Positions 17,818-27,369 of a stretch of 64,000 bases of DNA are shown piece by piece. The position numbers were made by a program, and so were the translations under genes. Source of the stretch: Hymenobacter sediminis (lineage in GTDB: Bacteria; Bacteroidota; Bacteroidia; Cytophagales; Hymenobacteraceae); the NCBI RefSeq assembly GCF_003231285.1, contig NZ_QKNS01000005.1:372001-436000 (forward strand). Direction: 5' to 3'. Below the pieces are notes generated by a model. It did no database searches, was not told where the DNA came from, and saw only the letters and a program-made list of their open reading frames with translations. Positions within the stretch are counted from its first letter, which is position 1. Each line of letters opens with the position of its first letter.

Positions 17818-18717
17818 ATGGCTACTACTTCCAAGCACCAACTTCTAATTCTGGCTCTAGCCGTAGCGCTGGTAGCCGGTTTGTTTTTGTTGCCGAAAGT
17901 AATCGTCAAGCCCAAGGAAGCCAAAGGCACCCTGGCCCAGGATGGTGCCCGTACTGCCAACCGCGACAACGGTGCGGCCGCTCCGTCCGTAGCATCTGTA
18001 GATGCCATGGGCAAGCCAGTAGGAGCTACTGCCGAACAGCCGCATATGACGATTCCTGCTGCCCAGCGCAGCGAAATCAATGGGCTGCTGGCTAAGTACA
18101 AGGCATCAAACTCCGCTGATCTGACGGGCCGACTCCGGCTGGCCCAAGAGCTGGCAGCTAAGTACAAAGCCGTTGAAAAGTTCGACAGTGCTGGTTACTA
18201 CTACGAGCAAGTAGCCTTGGCTCGCCCTGGTGAGCAGGCTTGGAAACGGGCTGCTGACGAATACTTCGAAGCCTACAGCTTTGCGGCTACCGAAGAACGG
18301 CAGAAGCTGTTGGGGGCTAAGTGCCAAGAGTTGTACGGGAAGGTGTTGAAAAACAACCCCGATAACCTTGATGCTAAAACCAACCTCGGCATGGCGTATA
18401 TGGCCAGCTCCAATCCGGTGCAGGGCATCACGCTGCTACGTGAAGTTTTAGCTGCTGATCCTCGAAACGAAAAAGCGCTGTATAACCTTGGTTTCTTGGC
18501 GATTCAGAGCAGCCAGTTTGATCGGGCTGTGGAGCGTTTCCAGGAATTGATCAAGGTTAACGCCGAAAACGTCAACGGACAGTTTTATCTTGGCGTCGCT
18601 TTAGCCCAGACTGGTGCTAAAGAGGAAGCCCGGAAAGCCTTTCAGAAGGCAAAAAGCCTCAGCACTGACCCAGCCTTGGCTGCGTCGGTTGATGAGCAAC
18701 TCCAGAAGCTGAACTAA
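17818..18717 (+). CDS. Membrane-anchored tetratricopeptide repeat protein
   Basis: 299 residues. A single N-terminal membrane segment (HQLLILALAVALVAGLFLLPKVIV) is followed by a low-complexity linker and TPR units: DSAGYYYEQVALARPGEQAWKRAADEYFEAY, LDAKTNLGMAYMASSNPVQGITLLREVLAADP, EKALYNLGFLAIQSSQFDRAVERFQELIKVN and VNGQFYLGVALAQTGAKEEARKAFQKAKSL. The mature part should lie in the periplasm. It sits between the HU gene and rng. TPR proteins scaffold other proteins; the partner is unknown. Confidence 0.85.
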   Translation: MATTSKHQLLILALAVALVAGLFLLPKVIVKPKEAKGTLAQDGARTANRDNGAAAPSVASVDAMGKPVGATAEQPHMTIPAAQRSEINGLLAKYKASNSADLTGRLRLAQELAAKYKAVEKFDSAGYYYEQVALARPGEQAWKRAADEYFEAYSFAATEERQKLLGAKCQELYGKVLKNNPDNLDAKTNLGMAYMASSNPVQGITLLREVLAADPRNEKALYNLGFLAIQSSQFDRAVERFQELIKVNAENVNGQFYLGVALAQTGAKEEARKAFQKAKSLSTDPALAASVDEQLQKLN

Positions 18718-18748
18718 GTATTTTTTACACCCTTAACCACTTCAACTC

Positions 18749-18838
18749 ATGCCCTGCGGTAAAAAGAGAAAGCGTCATAAGATTGCCACTCACAAGCGGA
18801 AGAAGCGTCTGCGCAAGAACCGTCACAAGAAGAAGTAA
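18749..18838 (+). CDS. 29-residue basic protein, AURKAIP1/COX24-type ribosomal protein candidate
   Basis: Reads MPCGKKRKRHKIATHKRK, then KRLRKNRHKKK and TAA. It is almost entirely Lys, Arg and His. Tiny proteins of this pattern (GKKRKRHK..THKRKKR..KNRHKKK) are widespread in Bacteroidota and annotated with the AURKAIP1/COX24 domain, related to mitochondrial mS38 and similar in character to mycobacterial bS22. A role on the small ribosomal subunit is therefore likely but inferred. It lies 31 bases after the TPR gene and before rng, fitting a translation and RNA-turnover neighbourhood. Confidence 0.85.
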   Translation: MPCGKKRKRHKIATHKRKKRLRKNRHKKK

Positions 18839-18944
18839 GCCCTCCCGGGGTTTGCTGGCGGCATCTTTTCACTAGAAGAATGTCCGTCTATCTCTCACTT
18901 AGGTTCTCTGAGAGTGGCCAGAAGTTTGCTTTCCCCGTGGCTTA

Positions 18945-18981
18945 AAAGGGAAGCTGGCGCTTTGTGCGCTGGCTTCCCTTT
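18945..18981 (+). terminator. Terminator upstream of rng
   Basis: AAAGGGAAGC and GCTTCCCTTT pair, with an inner GGCGC/GCGC helix. Between it and the small ribosomal-type gene, CTCTCA and TGAGAG near 18893-18915 can form another hairpin. The region could be a leader of rng as well as a terminator. Confidence 0.6.
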
Positions 18982-19049
18982 GCGGGTTTCGGGGGTAGCA
19001 GCTTTGCTGATGGCTTATTTCAGAGCCCCTTTTCTAACCGCTTAATCCA

Positions 19050-20657
19050 TTGAGTAACGAATTAATCATTAATTCTACTCAGGACGGAGAACGGATTGCC
19101 CTGCTACAGGACAAGCGGCTCATCGAATATCATTTCGACCGCAACGACACCGCCTATTCGGTGGGTGACATTTTCCTGGGCACGGTCAAGAAAGTTATGC
19201 CCGGTCTGAACGCCGCGTTCATTGACATTGGGTATCAAAAAGACGCCTTCCTGCACTACGGCGACTTGGGGGAGAATTTTCCCTCCCTAGTGAAGTGGGG
19301 CAAAGGCGTACAATCGCAGAAAATTACCGTTGGCCCCCTGAAAACCTTCCAGTTTGATGGGACGCTCGACAAAGTCGGTAAAATCGACAACACGCTTAAG
19401 AAGGGCCAGCAACTGCTGGTTCAGATAGTGAAGGAGCCTATCTCTACTAAGGGCCCGCGCCTGTCCACGGATATTTCCATGGCTGGCCGCTACTTAGTGT
19501 TGGTTCCGTTTTCAAATACCATCAGCGTATCCAAGAAGATTGTCAGCAAGACGGAGCGAGAGCGGCTCAAGCGGCTTATTGCCTCCATCAAGCCCGACAA
19601 CTTTGGCGTGATCATCCGCACTGTGGCCGAAGGCCGCGAGGTGGCTGAACTCGACAAGGATATGCAAAGCATGGTGAGCAAGTGGGAGACCCTCTTCCAG
19701 AACCTGCGCACGGGCAAGCCCAACGACAAGGTGCTGGGAGAACTGGGCCGCACGAGTTCCATGCTGCGCGACATGCTCAACGAGTCGTTTGATGCCATTA
19801 CTGTGGACTCGACGACGATGTATGAGGAGATGCGCAGCTACCTGCAGCAGATTGCGCCAGATAAGCTGGGGCTCCTGAAGCTGCACACCGGCAAGGTGAA
19901 AATCTTCGAGCAGCACGGAATTGAAAAGCAGCTGAAAACGCTGTTTGGCAAAACCGTAACAGTGCCCGGCGGCGGTTACCTTGTCATTGAACACACGGAG
20001 GCCCTGCACGTCATCGACGTGAACTCCGGCAACAAGAGCAACCAGGAAGGCGACCAGGAGGCTACAGCCCTGCACGTAAACCTCGCGGCCGCCAAAGAGG
20101 TAGCCCGCCAGCTTCGGCTGCGCGATATGGGCGGCATTATCGTCGTCGATTTCATTGACATGAAATCGGGCGAGAGCCGGAAAAAGGTGGAAGACGCGGT
20201 GCACAGCATCATGAAGCAGGACAAAGCCCGCTACACCATTCTTCCCATTACCAAGTTTGGCCTGCTTCAGATTACCCGGCAGCGCGTGCGGCCGGCCGAA
20301 GCCATTGTCACCGGTGAGGTGTGCCCTACCTGCGGTGGCACGGGCAAGATTTCGGCTTCCATCCTCGTGACGGACGAAATCGACAACAGCATTGACGACC
20401 TGCTGGTAGCGCAAAACCAGTCGGGTATTACGCTTTCAGTGCACCCTTTCCTGCATGCCTACTATACCAAAGGGTTGGTGAGCCGACAGATGAAATGGTA
20501 CCTGAAGTATTATAAGTGGGTGAAGGTGATGAAAGACACTAGTCTGGGCCTCACCGAGTACCGCATCGAGGACGAGAACGGCGAGGAAATCGAGCTGCAC
20601 TCGGCCGCGGCGGCCATGAGCCGGTTGCAGGACCGGGAAGTGGAAATAACTGACTGA
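19050..20657 (+). CDS. rng: Ribonuclease G/E family protein
   Basis: Endoribonuclease that matures 16S rRNA and degrades mRNA. The N-terminal S1 domain reads [37 protein letters not shown] (residues about 35-75, with an insert of about 40 residues). The catalytic DNase-I-like part has [49 protein letters not shown], with the Mg-binding acidic residues. [10 protein letters not shown] is the Zn-link that joins two subunits. The 535-residue size fits RNase G. It begins with TTG at 19050; no ATG is positioned to give the [19 protein letters not shown]-terminus. Confidence 0.93.
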   Translation: MSNELIINSTQDGERIALLQDKRLIEYHFDRNDTAYSVGDIFLGTVKKVMPGLNAAFIDIGYQKDAFLHYGDLGENFPSLVKWGKGVQSQKITVGPLKTFQFDGTLDKVGKIDNTLKKGQQLLVQIVKEPISTKGPRLSTDISMAGRYLVLVPFSNTISVSKKIVSKTERERLKRLIASIKPDNFGVIIRTVAEGREVAELDKDMQSMVSKWETLFQNLRTGKPNDKVLGELGRTSSMLRDMLNESFDAITVDSTTMYEEMRSYLQQIAPDKLGLLKLHTGKVKIFEQHGIEKQLKTLFGKTVTVPGGGYLVIEHTEALHVIDVNSGNKSNQEGDQEATALHVNLAAAKEVARQLRLRDMGGIIVVDFIDMKSGESRKKVEDAVHSIMKQDKARYTILPITKFGLLQITRQRVRPAEAIVTGEVCPTCGGTGKISASILVTDEIDNSIDDLLVAQNQSGITLSVHPFLHAYYTKGLVSRQMKWYLKYYKWVKVMKDTSLGLTEYRIEDENGEEIELHSAAAAMSRLQDREVEITD

Positions 20658-20694
20658 CGGATTTTTTCTGCGAGAAAACTCCTCCTGATAGAAG

Positions 20695-20729
20695 AAAAGC
20701 CCGCGTTACAGCCAGTAACGCGGGCTTTT
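20695..20729. terminator. Terminator after rng
   Basis: AAAAGCCCGCGTTAC pairs perfectly with GTAACGCGGGCTTTT over five bases. Confidence 0.88.
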
Positions 20730-20881
20730 TCATAGCAGCAGGGGGTAGGAGCAGAAAGAATAGCGCAACTGTTCGCTTGCTTGAACTGCTGGTTAGCTGG
20801 GTAAAACCGCGTATTCATCCAGAAAGAGAAACTGTTGGGCGAGGATACTGGTACTTTGGAGGGCGCCCTACCATTTCTCCT

Positions 20882-23218
20882 ATGTCTACCCCCTCTTTCG
20901 GCACTACCCCCTCGTACTTGAGCTTAGAGCAGGCTCACCTGCGAATTCAGGAGTTGGAGGCTGCGCTGAATGACGCCGTGGGCCGTGCTGATAGCACCTC
21001 CAGACGCCTACGTCAGTTAATGAATAACCTCCAGGAAGGGATTCTACTAACGGATAAAGCCGGCCGCATCGACTTGATAAATGAGCGGTTTTGCGAGCTA
21101 TGGGAATTGGATGAGCCGGCATCGTACTGGCTGGGGCGGGCCTGGCAGGAACTAGCGGCGGTGTTGGTGCCCCTAACGGCTGACCCAACGGCTTTTGAGC
21201 AGCAGGTTCACCAGAAGCGCCAAAAAGGGGAGCCTGTCTTCAACGATCCGGTAGAGCTGGTAGATGGGCGGGTGCTGGAGCGGGATTTCATGCCCATGCA
21301 AGCGGGCCCCGACGATACTATGCATGTGCTAATCCGGCTGCGGGACGTTACTGAATACCACCGCGCGATGACACAATTGCGCGCGATAGCCAGTATTCCT
21401 AGCCAGAACCCAAACCCTATTTTCCGGCTCGATGTAACGGGCCAATTGCTGTACACCAATCCGGCCGCCAATAGCTTATTCCAATCATTAGCCGATGCCG
21501 ACCAAAACAGGTTATTGGCTAAAGCGCAAGGCTTGGCTTCTACGGCCTTGGCGCACAGTCAGCCTTGGCAGGTAGATATTTCGGTAGGAGAAGGTTTCTT
21601 CGCGGCTTTTGTGGCGCCCTTTGCCGAAGAAGGCTATGCGAATATCTACCTCGTTAACATTACGAAACGCATTCTGGCCGAGCAGGAACTTAACCGCGCT
21701 AAGGATGAGGCTGAGGCGGCTCTGAAAGCGCGCGAGAATTTCTTGGCTAACATGAGCCATGAAATACGTACGCCCATGAACGGAGTGCTAGGTATGGCCG
21801 GACAGCTAGCGAAAACCCGCCTCGATGGACGGCAGCAGGAATTTGTCCGCATCATCCGAAGCTCCGGCCAGCATTTGCTTAGCATCATCAATGATGTGCT
21901 AGACATGGCTAAAATTACCTCGGGCAAGCTAGAGTTTGAGCAAACTGCCTTTAACCTCTGCGATTCACTAGGCGAGGCTCTTCAGCCCTTGGTAATGCAG
22001 GCAATAGAAAAAGGCCTGACGGTAGCTGCTACCCCCCTCCGCGACTCGTGCCCTTTGCCTTGGGTAACCGGCGACCCGTACCGAATCAATCAGGTAATGA
22101 TTAATCTGATGGCCAATGCTATCAAGTTTACAGAACCTGGAGGGCACATCACAGTAATGAGCCGGCAGTTGGGCGCCACAGATAACGCGCTGGAGGTGGA
22201 GTTTCTGGTTGCGGATACCGGCATTGGAATTCCGCCGGAGCAACAGACCCGTATTTTCGAAGGCTTCACGCAGGCCTATGCCGATACGACCCGGCGTTTT
22301 GGCGGTACGGGGCTAGGCCTGAGCATTTCGCGGGCCATTGTTGAGCAGTTAGGAGGTGAGTTGACGGTGGAAAGTGAGCTGGGCAAGGGTAGTACCTTTC
22401 GGTTTGTACTGACCCTACCCCGCACGCCCGCCGTAACGCTTGAGCCCACTGTTTCTTCCTTCGATACTGGTGCATTACGCGGCCGTCGGGTGCTCCTAGT
22501 AGAAGATAACGAAATCAACCGCGACGTAGCCCGTATGCTGTTAGAAGAGTGGGGAGTTGAGGTAGATGAAGCCGAAAACGGGCAGGTAGGGGTAGAAATG
22601 CTACAGCACCAACTTTACGATGCCGTGCTCATGGACATTCAGATGCCGGGCATGAGCGGGCTGGAGGCTACAGCCGTCATCCGGCAGCTACCGGACCCGG
22701 CTCGCGCTAACGTGCCCATTCTGGCTCTCACGGCCAACGCCTTTCGGGCCGATAATGCCCGCTACTTAGCCGCCGGTATGAATGCCTGCCTGACGAAACC
22801 CTTCGAAGAAGCGGACCTCTATCAACACCTCGAAAGCTTGCTAGCAGAGGCAACTTCTACCGCTCCTGCCAGCTACGACCTAACCAAACTGCGGAGCCTG
22901 GCGCATGGTCGCGATGCTTTTGTGGTAAAGATCATCCGGTCGTTTCTGACCAACATGCCCGCTAGCTTGACCCAACTGAATGCTGCCGCTGCCGCCAACG
23001 ACTGGTCTCAGGTAGCGACCATCATTCACCATATCAAGCCTGGAGTTGAGTCGTTGGGCATACGCGAAGTACTACCCCTGATGCAGCAGCTAGAGCAGCA
23101 GAATGCTGAGTTTACGGAGCCGGCCCGGCGCGCGGCCGTAGCCCAAGTAGCTGCCCGGCTCCAACAGGCCCTGCATGAACTACCGCAGGAATTGCCTGCT
23201 ACTCGTGATATAGGATAG
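20882..23218 (+). CDS. Hybrid sensor histidine kinase with receiver and HPt domains
   Basis: 778 residues, all phosphorelay modules in one chain. A coiled coil ([19 protein letters not shown]) leads into two PAS-like domains (about 45-170 and 175-275). HisKA holds H293 in [18 protein letters not shown]; the ATPase has [25 protein letters not shown] and [11 protein letters not shown]. The receiver starts at [12 protein letters not shown] with phospho-acceptor D585 in LMDIQMPGM. The C-terminal HPt has H716 in the [11 protein letters not shown] motif. No transmembrane helix is seen, so sensing is cytosolic. No response regulator or target gene is adjacent, so the output partner is unknown. The ATG at 20882 fits a TACTTTG box at 20852; the frame runs back to 20777. 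Confidence 0.9.
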   Translation: MSTPSFGTTPSYLSLEQAHLRIQELEAALNDAVGRADSTSRRLRQLMNNLQEGILLTDKAGRIDLINERFCELWELDEPASYWLGRAWQELAAVLVPLTADPTAFEQQVHQKRQKGEPVFNDPVELVDGRVLERDFMPMQAGPDDTMHVLIRLRDVTEYHRAMTQLRAIASIPSQNPNPIFRLDVTGQLLYTNPAANSLFQSLADADQNRLLAKAQGLASTALAHSQPWQVDISVGEGFFAAFVAPFAEEGYANIYLVNITKRILAEQELNRAKDEAEAALKARENFLANMSHEIRTPMNGVLGMAGQLAKTRLDGRQQEFVRIIRSSGQHLLSIINDVLDMAKITSGKLEFEQTAFNLCDSLGEALQPLVMQAIEKGLTVAATPLRDSCPLPWVTGDPYRINQVMINLMANAIKFTEPGGHITVMSRQLGATDNALEVEFLVADTGIGIPPEQQTRIFEGFTQAYADTTRRFGGTGLGLSISRAIVEQLGGELTVESELGKGSTFRFVLTLPRTPAVTLEPTVSSFDTGALRGRRVLLVEDNEINRDVARMLLEEWGVEVDEAENGQVGVEMLQHQLYDAVLMDIQMPGMSGLEATAVIRQLPDPARANVPILALTANAFRADNARYLAAGMNACLTKPFEEADLYQHLESLLAEATSTAPASYDLTKLRSLAHGRDAFVVKIIRSFLTNMPASLTQLNAAAAANDWSQVATIIHHIKPGVESLGIREVLPLMQQLEQQNAEFTEPARRAAVAQVAARLQQALHELPQELPATRDIG

Positions 23219-23222
23219 CAAC

Positions 23223-23259
23223 AACAAGGCCCACGCATAAAGGATGCGCGGGCCTTGTT
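23223..23259. terminator. Bidirectional terminator between the kinase and the converging barrel gene
   Basis: AACAAGGCCC, CGCAT and their complements pair with one internal mismatch on each side of a 5-base loop. Confidence 0.8.
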
Positions 23260-23273
23260 CATTACGTGGCGAG

Positions 23274-23948
23274 CTAGAACTTCATACCGAGGTCCAAGGC
23301 GAATTCGCTGTTTTTCAGTTCTACATCTTTGAAGCCGCGCTCATCCTCGAAGTAGTTGTCGATGTTGAGCAGGCCACGGTGGTAGCTCAAACCCGCTAGT
23401 ACACGGGTGCTTTTACCCAACTGACGCTCTACCCCAAACCCGGCCCGCAGGCCTACATCCGGAATAATAACGTGCTTGGCAGCTTTGGTTTTTTCCAGTG
23501 TAGCGGGGTCGGTGTAATACTTGTCGCCGCCTATGCGGCCGGCAATGGCAGCATTCAGAGAGCCACCAAGCTGGAAATAGAGCTTCGTGTCGGTAGCAAT
23601 GTCGTTCGTGAATAGCTTCACCGTGACGGGTACCTGCAGGTACTGCAGCCCGATTTTCTGCTCCGCCCGCCGCTGCGGGTTCAGGGTAGGGTCGAAGTAA
23701 CTCACGGTGCCGCCTTTGCCGGTGAGCTCTAAGCCAGTGCTGAAGGCATAGTTCTCACCGAAAAAGTAATCGACGATGATGCCACCACCAATGCCGAGCT
23801 TGGCTTTTTCGTTTTGCAACCCGTTCTCCAGCGAGTTGGCGCGGAGGTGGGTAATGGAAGGCGAAACTTTCAACCCAATTTCAACCTGAGCGGAGGCAGC
23901 ACCAATGGTGGCGCCGCTGATAACAAGGGCAAGCAAAGCTTTTTTCAT
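23274..23948 (-). CDS. PorT-like outer-membrane beta-barrel protein
   Basis: 224 residues with signal peptide MKKALLALVISGATIGAASA. The mature chain alternates short amphipathic strands (EIGLKVSPSITHL, LGIGGGIIVDYFF, FSTGLELTGKGGTV, LQYLQVPVTVKLF, LYFQLGGSLN, RVLAGLSYHRGLLN) and ends in FALDLGMKF with the C-terminal aromatic residue needed for outer-membrane insertion. This is the common outer-membrane-protein beta-barrel family of Bacteroidota. Three related genes lie at 51853-54285. No ligand or role can be named. Confidence 0.85.
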   Translation of the reverse strand: MKKALLALVISGATIGAASAQVEIGLKVSPSITHLRANSLENGLQNEKAKLGIGGGIIVDYFFGENYAFSTGLELTGKGGTVSYFDPTLNPQRRAEQKIGLQYLQVPVTVKLFTNDIATDTKLYFQLGGSLNAAIAGRIGGDKYYTDPATLEKTKAAKHVIIPDVGLRAGFGVERQLGKSTRVLAGLSYHRGLLNIDNYFEDERGFKDVELKNSEFALDLGMKF

Positions 23949-24012
23949 GGCAGTTACGGAATTACAAGTAGGGGAAACACGATGCCACGGCGGTTGGCCG
24001 TTCCGTTTTGGC

Positions 24013-24020
24013 TAATTTCG
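24013..24020 (+). promoter_or_regulatory. -7-like box before gldB
   Basis: TAATTTCG, one base off TAnnTTTG, 20 bases before the gldB start. Confidence 0.35.
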
Positions 24021-24039
24021 CCTTAAAGATAGAACCGTG

Positions 24040-25068
24040 ATGCACATTCCTGCCCGTATGCGGGCCCTCCTCGCGACCCTGCTGGTAGCCGGACTAGGCC
24101 TAAGTGCCTGTTCCCGCGGCCAAGAAAGCTGTGAACTGGACCCTGAAGTTGCCAAGGTTTCGGCTCCGGTAACGGTGGAGCGCCTGGAGAAGCCGTTTTT
24201 CCAGATTAAAAACCCTGTTGATGCGGAACGCTTCCTGCGAGAGCATGGGCTTTTTGCGCGGCAGTTTTTGCAGAGCGGTCAATACCCGGCCAGTGTGCTT
24301 AGTGCTACCCTGGCGCGCTTGGCTACCAATGCCGGTCTTCAGAAGCTGGGTGCCCAGGCCGATACTACCTTCCGCACAGAACAGCTGCAGCAGCAACTGC
24401 AGCCCATGTTCCAGCATATCCGCTACTACTTTCCCGATTTCCGGGTCCCCCCGGTAAAGACGTTTGTCAGTGGGCTGAGCCAGGATTTATTTGTGAATGA
24501 CAGCTTGCTGGTTATCAGTACCGACTTTTTTGTGGGTCCGAAAGCAGCTTACCGTCCTAATGTGCCGGTTTACATTCAGCGCCGCTACACCAAGGAGCAT
24601 GTGCTACCTACCGCCGCGCTGGCCATCAGCAGTAAGTACAACCAGAAGCAGATCACCAACCAAACCATGCTAAGCGAAATGGTGCAGTTCGGTAAGTCGC
24701 TGTACTTCGCGGAAAAGGTGCTGCCCTGCACCGCCGATTCGCTAATTATGGGCTATACCGATAGAGAAATGGCCGGAGTAGTCTTTAACGAAGGCAAAAT
24801 CTGGGCTCACTTCATTGATAAAAATCTGCTCTACAACACGGCTCCCTTCACTATTCAGAAATACATTGGAGAGCGGCCCAACATTCCGGAGATTGACAAG
24901 ACGTGCCCGGGTAGGGTAGGGGCCTGGATTGGCTGGCAGATTGTGCGCAAATACATGGCCGAGCATCCCAATGTGACTCTAAAGCAGTTGATGGCTGAAA
25001 AAAATGCCCAGCGCATTCTGAACGAGTCGCGCTACCGGCCTAAGCAGAACCGGGGCCGCCTCAGCTAG
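24040..25068 (+). CDS. gldB: Gliding motility lipoprotein GldB
   Basis: Lipoprotein required for gliding and chitin use in Flavobacterium; mechanism unresolved. The leader MHIPARMRALLATLLVAGLGLSAC ends in a lipobox (GLSAC). The 342-residue chain shows the family features VERLEKPFFQIKN, RYYFPDFRVPPVKTFVSGLSQDLFVNDSLLVISTDFFVG and a histidine-rich region TKEHVLPTAALAISSKY; the fold is related to zinc-metallopeptidase-like DUF2268 proteins, which I recall rather than see. ATG at 24040 is preferred; GTG at 24037 precedes it and ATG at 24058 is possible. A glycosyltransferase starts 2 bases after its stop, so the two are cotranscribed. Confidence 0.88.
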   Translation: MHIPARMRALLATLLVAGLGLSACSRGQESCELDPEVAKVSAPVTVERLEKPFFQIKNPVDAERFLREHGLFARQFLQSGQYPASVLSATLARLATNAGLQKLGAQADTTFRTEQLQQQLQPMFQHIRYYFPDFRVPPVKTFVSGLSQDLFVNDSLLVISTDFFVGPKAAYRPNVPVYIQRRYTKEHVLPTAALAISSKYNQKQITNQTMLSEMVQFGKSLYFAEKVLPCTADSLIMGYTDREMAGVVFNEGKIWAHFIDKNLLYNTAPFTIQKYIGERPNIPEIDKTCPGRVGAWIGWQIVRKYMAEHPNVTLKQLMAEKNAQRILNESRYRPKQNRGRLS

Positions 25069-25070
25069 CC

Positions 25071-26273
25071 ATGCACATTGCCGTCTTCAGCCAGTATCAC
25101 ACAAACCCCGACTGCCCTGCCACCAGTCGGCACTACTCGCTGCTGGCGCAGATGGCCCAAAAGCACAGGGTTACCTTAATTACTACCCGCACCTGGGAGA
25201 CGCAACGCCTAACGCAGGCATTTCCCTGGCTACCAGAGGGCGTAGAAATGCGGGCTGCTGCGGTACCGTATGAAAATAAAATGGGGGTAGCGCGGCGGGT
25301 ATTATCCTTTGGCCGGTATGCTGCCTATGCCCTACGAGAAGGGCTGCGCATTGATAAACCCGACGTCATCTGGGGCATCAGCACCCCCTTAACGGCGGCC
25401 TGGGCCGCGGCTCAGGTTGCACGTCTGCGTCGGGTGCCGTGGGTATTTGAGGTGCAGGATTTGTGGCCTTCCTTCCCGATTGCCATGGGGGCCGTCCCTA
25501 GCAAGCTGGCTCAACGTCAGCTCTACGCCTTGGAGAAAAATTTGTACCAATCGGCCCGCCATGTCTTACCCCTCTCGCCAGACATGACCTCCTACGTGCG
25601 GCAACTAGGCTTACCCGCTGAGAAGCTGACGACCGTGCTCAACGGCACAGACCTGGATCTGGCCGCTAGGGCCACGGAAGAGGCTGTGATGGCCCTACGG
25701 CAGCAGCATGGCTTGGTAGGGCGGCGCGTGATTTTGTACGCGGGTACATTTGGGCGGGCCAATGATATTCCTACCTTAATAGCCGCTGCCGAACAGTTGA
25801 GCCAGCAGCATCCCGAGGCAATCTGGCTGTTTATGGGGCATGGGTATGATGAGCCTTTGTTGAGAGCTGCAGCTGTACGCTGTCCTGCTATCCGGCTGGT
25901 ACCAGCTCAGCCACGTCACGCCGTCTTCACCTGGTTCCGTCTGGCCGATGTAGCAGTAGTTTCCTTTTTGGGGCTGCCCGTGCTCGATGCCAACTCTCCG
26001 GCTAAGTTCTATGACAGCCTAGCCGTGGGTACACCGGTTATCGTCACGAATCAGGGCTGGACGAAAGCCTTGGTGGAGCAGCACGGCTGCGGCTGGTTTA
26101 CCCCGGCCAGTGAGCCTGCTAAAATGAGCCAGCTACTAGCTGATCTGCTAAAGCATCCGGACCAGTTGCTAGCGGCAGGAGCCGTCGGCCTGAAAGTAGC
26201 GGAGGCGCAGTTCAACCGACTGCATATTGGGGCGACAATTCAGAGGGTTCTGGAAGGTGCCGCGAATCAATGA
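25071..26273 (+). CDS. Glycosyltransferase family 4 protein (WbuB-like)
   Basis: 400-residue GT-B enzyme that transfers a sugar, probably to an envelope glycan. The N-terminal domain starts MHIAVFSQYHTNPDCPATSRHYSLLAQMA; VWGISTPLTAAWAAAQVARL and PWVFEVQDLWPSFPIAMGA resemble the WbuB/WcaI acceptor-side motifs. The donor domain contains VILYAGTFGRANDIPTLI and a D-x-x-SPAK region (VLDANSPAKFYDSLAVGTPVIV) in place of the usual E-x-x-x-x-x-x-E patch. Donor and acceptor are unknown. It overlaps no gene but follows gldB by 2 bases. Confidence 0.85.
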   Translation: MHIAVFSQYHTNPDCPATSRHYSLLAQMAQKHRVTLITTRTWETQRLTQAFPWLPEGVEMRAAAVPYENKMGVARRVLSFGRYAAYALREGLRIDKPDVIWGISTPLTAAWAAAQVARLRRVPWVFEVQDLWPSFPIAMGAVPSKLAQRQLYALEKNLYQSARHVLPLSPDMTSYVRQLGLPAEKLTTVLNGTDLDLAARATEEAVMALRQQHGLVGRRVILYAGTFGRANDIPTLIAAAEQLSQQHPEAIWLFMGHGYDEPLLRAAAVRCPAIRLVPAQPRHAVFTWFRLADVAVVSFLGLPVLDANSPAKFYDSLAVGTPVIVTNQGWTKALVEQHGCGWFTPASEPAKMSQLLADLLKHPDQLLAAGAVGLKVAEAQFNRLHIGATIQRVLEGAANQ

Positions 26274-26308
26274 TTTTGGTGTATATACTTCTTAGTGCTA
26301 CTTATGTA

Positions 26309-27028
26309 CTAAGTTGTGCTTTTGCCTGGCAAATGTGGGGCTTGACGCTGTTTAACAGGTTTTTTATCAGGGGTAAGCTCCTGTTTCGATACCACATCAG
26401 TGTAATACTTGCACCAGCTTTTAAGCGGACAGATACTGCACTTTGGATTTCGAGCTACGCAGATGTAACGGCCGTGCAGAATCAGCCAGTGGTGGGCTTT
26501 CGGCACCAACTCCTGCGGAATGTAACGCACCAACTCTTTCTCCACAGCTAAGGGGGTAGTGGCTGAGCGCGGCACCAGTCCTAGCCGGTGCGACACCCGG
26601 AAAACGTGCGTATCCACAGCCATAGCTGGCTGGTTATAGATAACCGACACCACTACGTTAGCCGTTTTGCGGCCTACCCCTGGAAGGCGTTGCAACTCCT
26701 CAATAGTGCTGGGTATTTCGCCCCCGAACTCCTGCATCAGCAGGCGGCCGAGCCCTGCCAAGTGTTTCGCCTTGTTGTTGGGGTAGGAGACACTGCGGAT
26801 GAAGGGGAATATCTCCTCGGCAGATGCGGCTGCTAGGTGCGCGGGGGTAGGAAATTGCTCCAACAGTGCCGGCATAATCTGATTTACGCGCTTATCGGTG
26901 CATTGGGCACTGAGCACCACGGCCACAATCAGCTCGTAGGGGTTGGAGTATACCAGTTCCGTTTTCGGTTCCGGAAAATTGGTCGTGAAATAATCGAGGA
27001 AGTGGCGGAACCGCTCGGGCTTACGCAT
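26309..27028 (-). CDS. nth: Endonuclease III
   Basis: DNA glycosylase/AP lyase that excises oxidised pyrimidines. The helix-hairpin-helix LPGVGRKTANVVVSVIY includes the catalytic Lys in GRKTAN, and VDTHVFRVSHRLGL has the catalytic Asp. The cluster CVARNPKCSICPLKSWC gives four Cys in C-x6-C-x2-C-x5-C spacing for a [4Fe-4S] centre. The ATG at 27028 (MRKPERFRHFLDYF) gives 239 residues; a longer frame to 27106 crosses likely promoter sequence. It ends 35 bases from the converging glycosyltransferase gene. Confidence 0.95.
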   Translation of the reverse strand: MRKPERFRHFLDYFTTNFPEPKTELVYSNPYELIVAVVLSAQCTDKRVNQIMPALLEQFPTPAHLAAASAEEIFPFIRSVSYPNNKAKHLAGLGRLLMQEFGGEIPSTIEELQRLPGVGRKTANVVVSVIYNQPAMAVDTHVFRVSHRLGLVPRSATTPLAVEKELVRYIPQELVPKAHHWLILHGRYICVARNPKCSICPLKSWCKYYTDVVSKQELTPDKKPVKQRQAPHLPGKSTT

Positions 27029-27070
27029 ACGGCAAAGGTGAAGTGCTCTGCAAAGTACAGGCAAAAAAAT

Positions 27071-27114
27071 GTCCTTGCGTGCAGAAGCTGCCAGAAGCTC
27101 CTGCACGCAAGGAC
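27071..27114 (-). terminator. Terminator of the sigma/anti-sigma operon
   Basis: GTCCTTGCGTGCAG pairs perfectly with CTGCACGCAAGGAC (14 bp), with an AGCT-rich loop, followed on the minus strand by ATTTTTTTG. Confidence 0.85.
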
Positions 27115-27138
27115 TATACTTTTCCCCTAAGAAACTGC

Positions 27139-27369
27139 TTACCCGGCCTTAAGAAAGGTGCGGGAGTACTGCAAAATAGAATCGGTGGTGCGCTTGCTGG
27201 GAGTGCGACGAGCCCCATTGAGGGCGCGCTGGGCCAGCAGCAGGTCGGCGCAGGTAGCGGCCAAGTCGGCGTCGTGCACCAGGGCCTGTTCTACTTCTTG
27301 CTGTTCATTAGCCGGCAATTCGTTGTACACGTACCGGAGCAGCTTCTCGTGGGTAAAGGTTTTGATCAT
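27139..27369 (-). CDS. Small putative anti-sigma protein
   Basis: 76 residues, mostly helical: MIKTFTHEKLLRYVYNELPANEQQEVEQALVHDADLAATCADLLLAQRAL. The first part resembles the anti-sigma helical fold with the pattern ELP..E...VE..L..D..L, though the zinc-binding HxxxCxxC set is not complete. There is no membrane segment. The start lies inside the 3' end of the sigma factor gene (62-base overlap in another frame), so the two are translated from one mRNA and probably coupled. The anti-sigma role is inferred from this context. Confidence 0.7.
   Translation of the reverse strand: MIKTFTHEKLLRYVYNELPANEQQEVEQALVHDADLAATCADLLLAQRALNGARRTPSKRTTDSILQYSRTFLKAG

Noticed and set aside
26270..26551. 93-codon plus frame after the glycosyltransferase, hydrophobic start
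   Set aside because: It lies almost entirely antisense to the well-supported nth gene and its C-terminal half is the complement of nth coding sequence.
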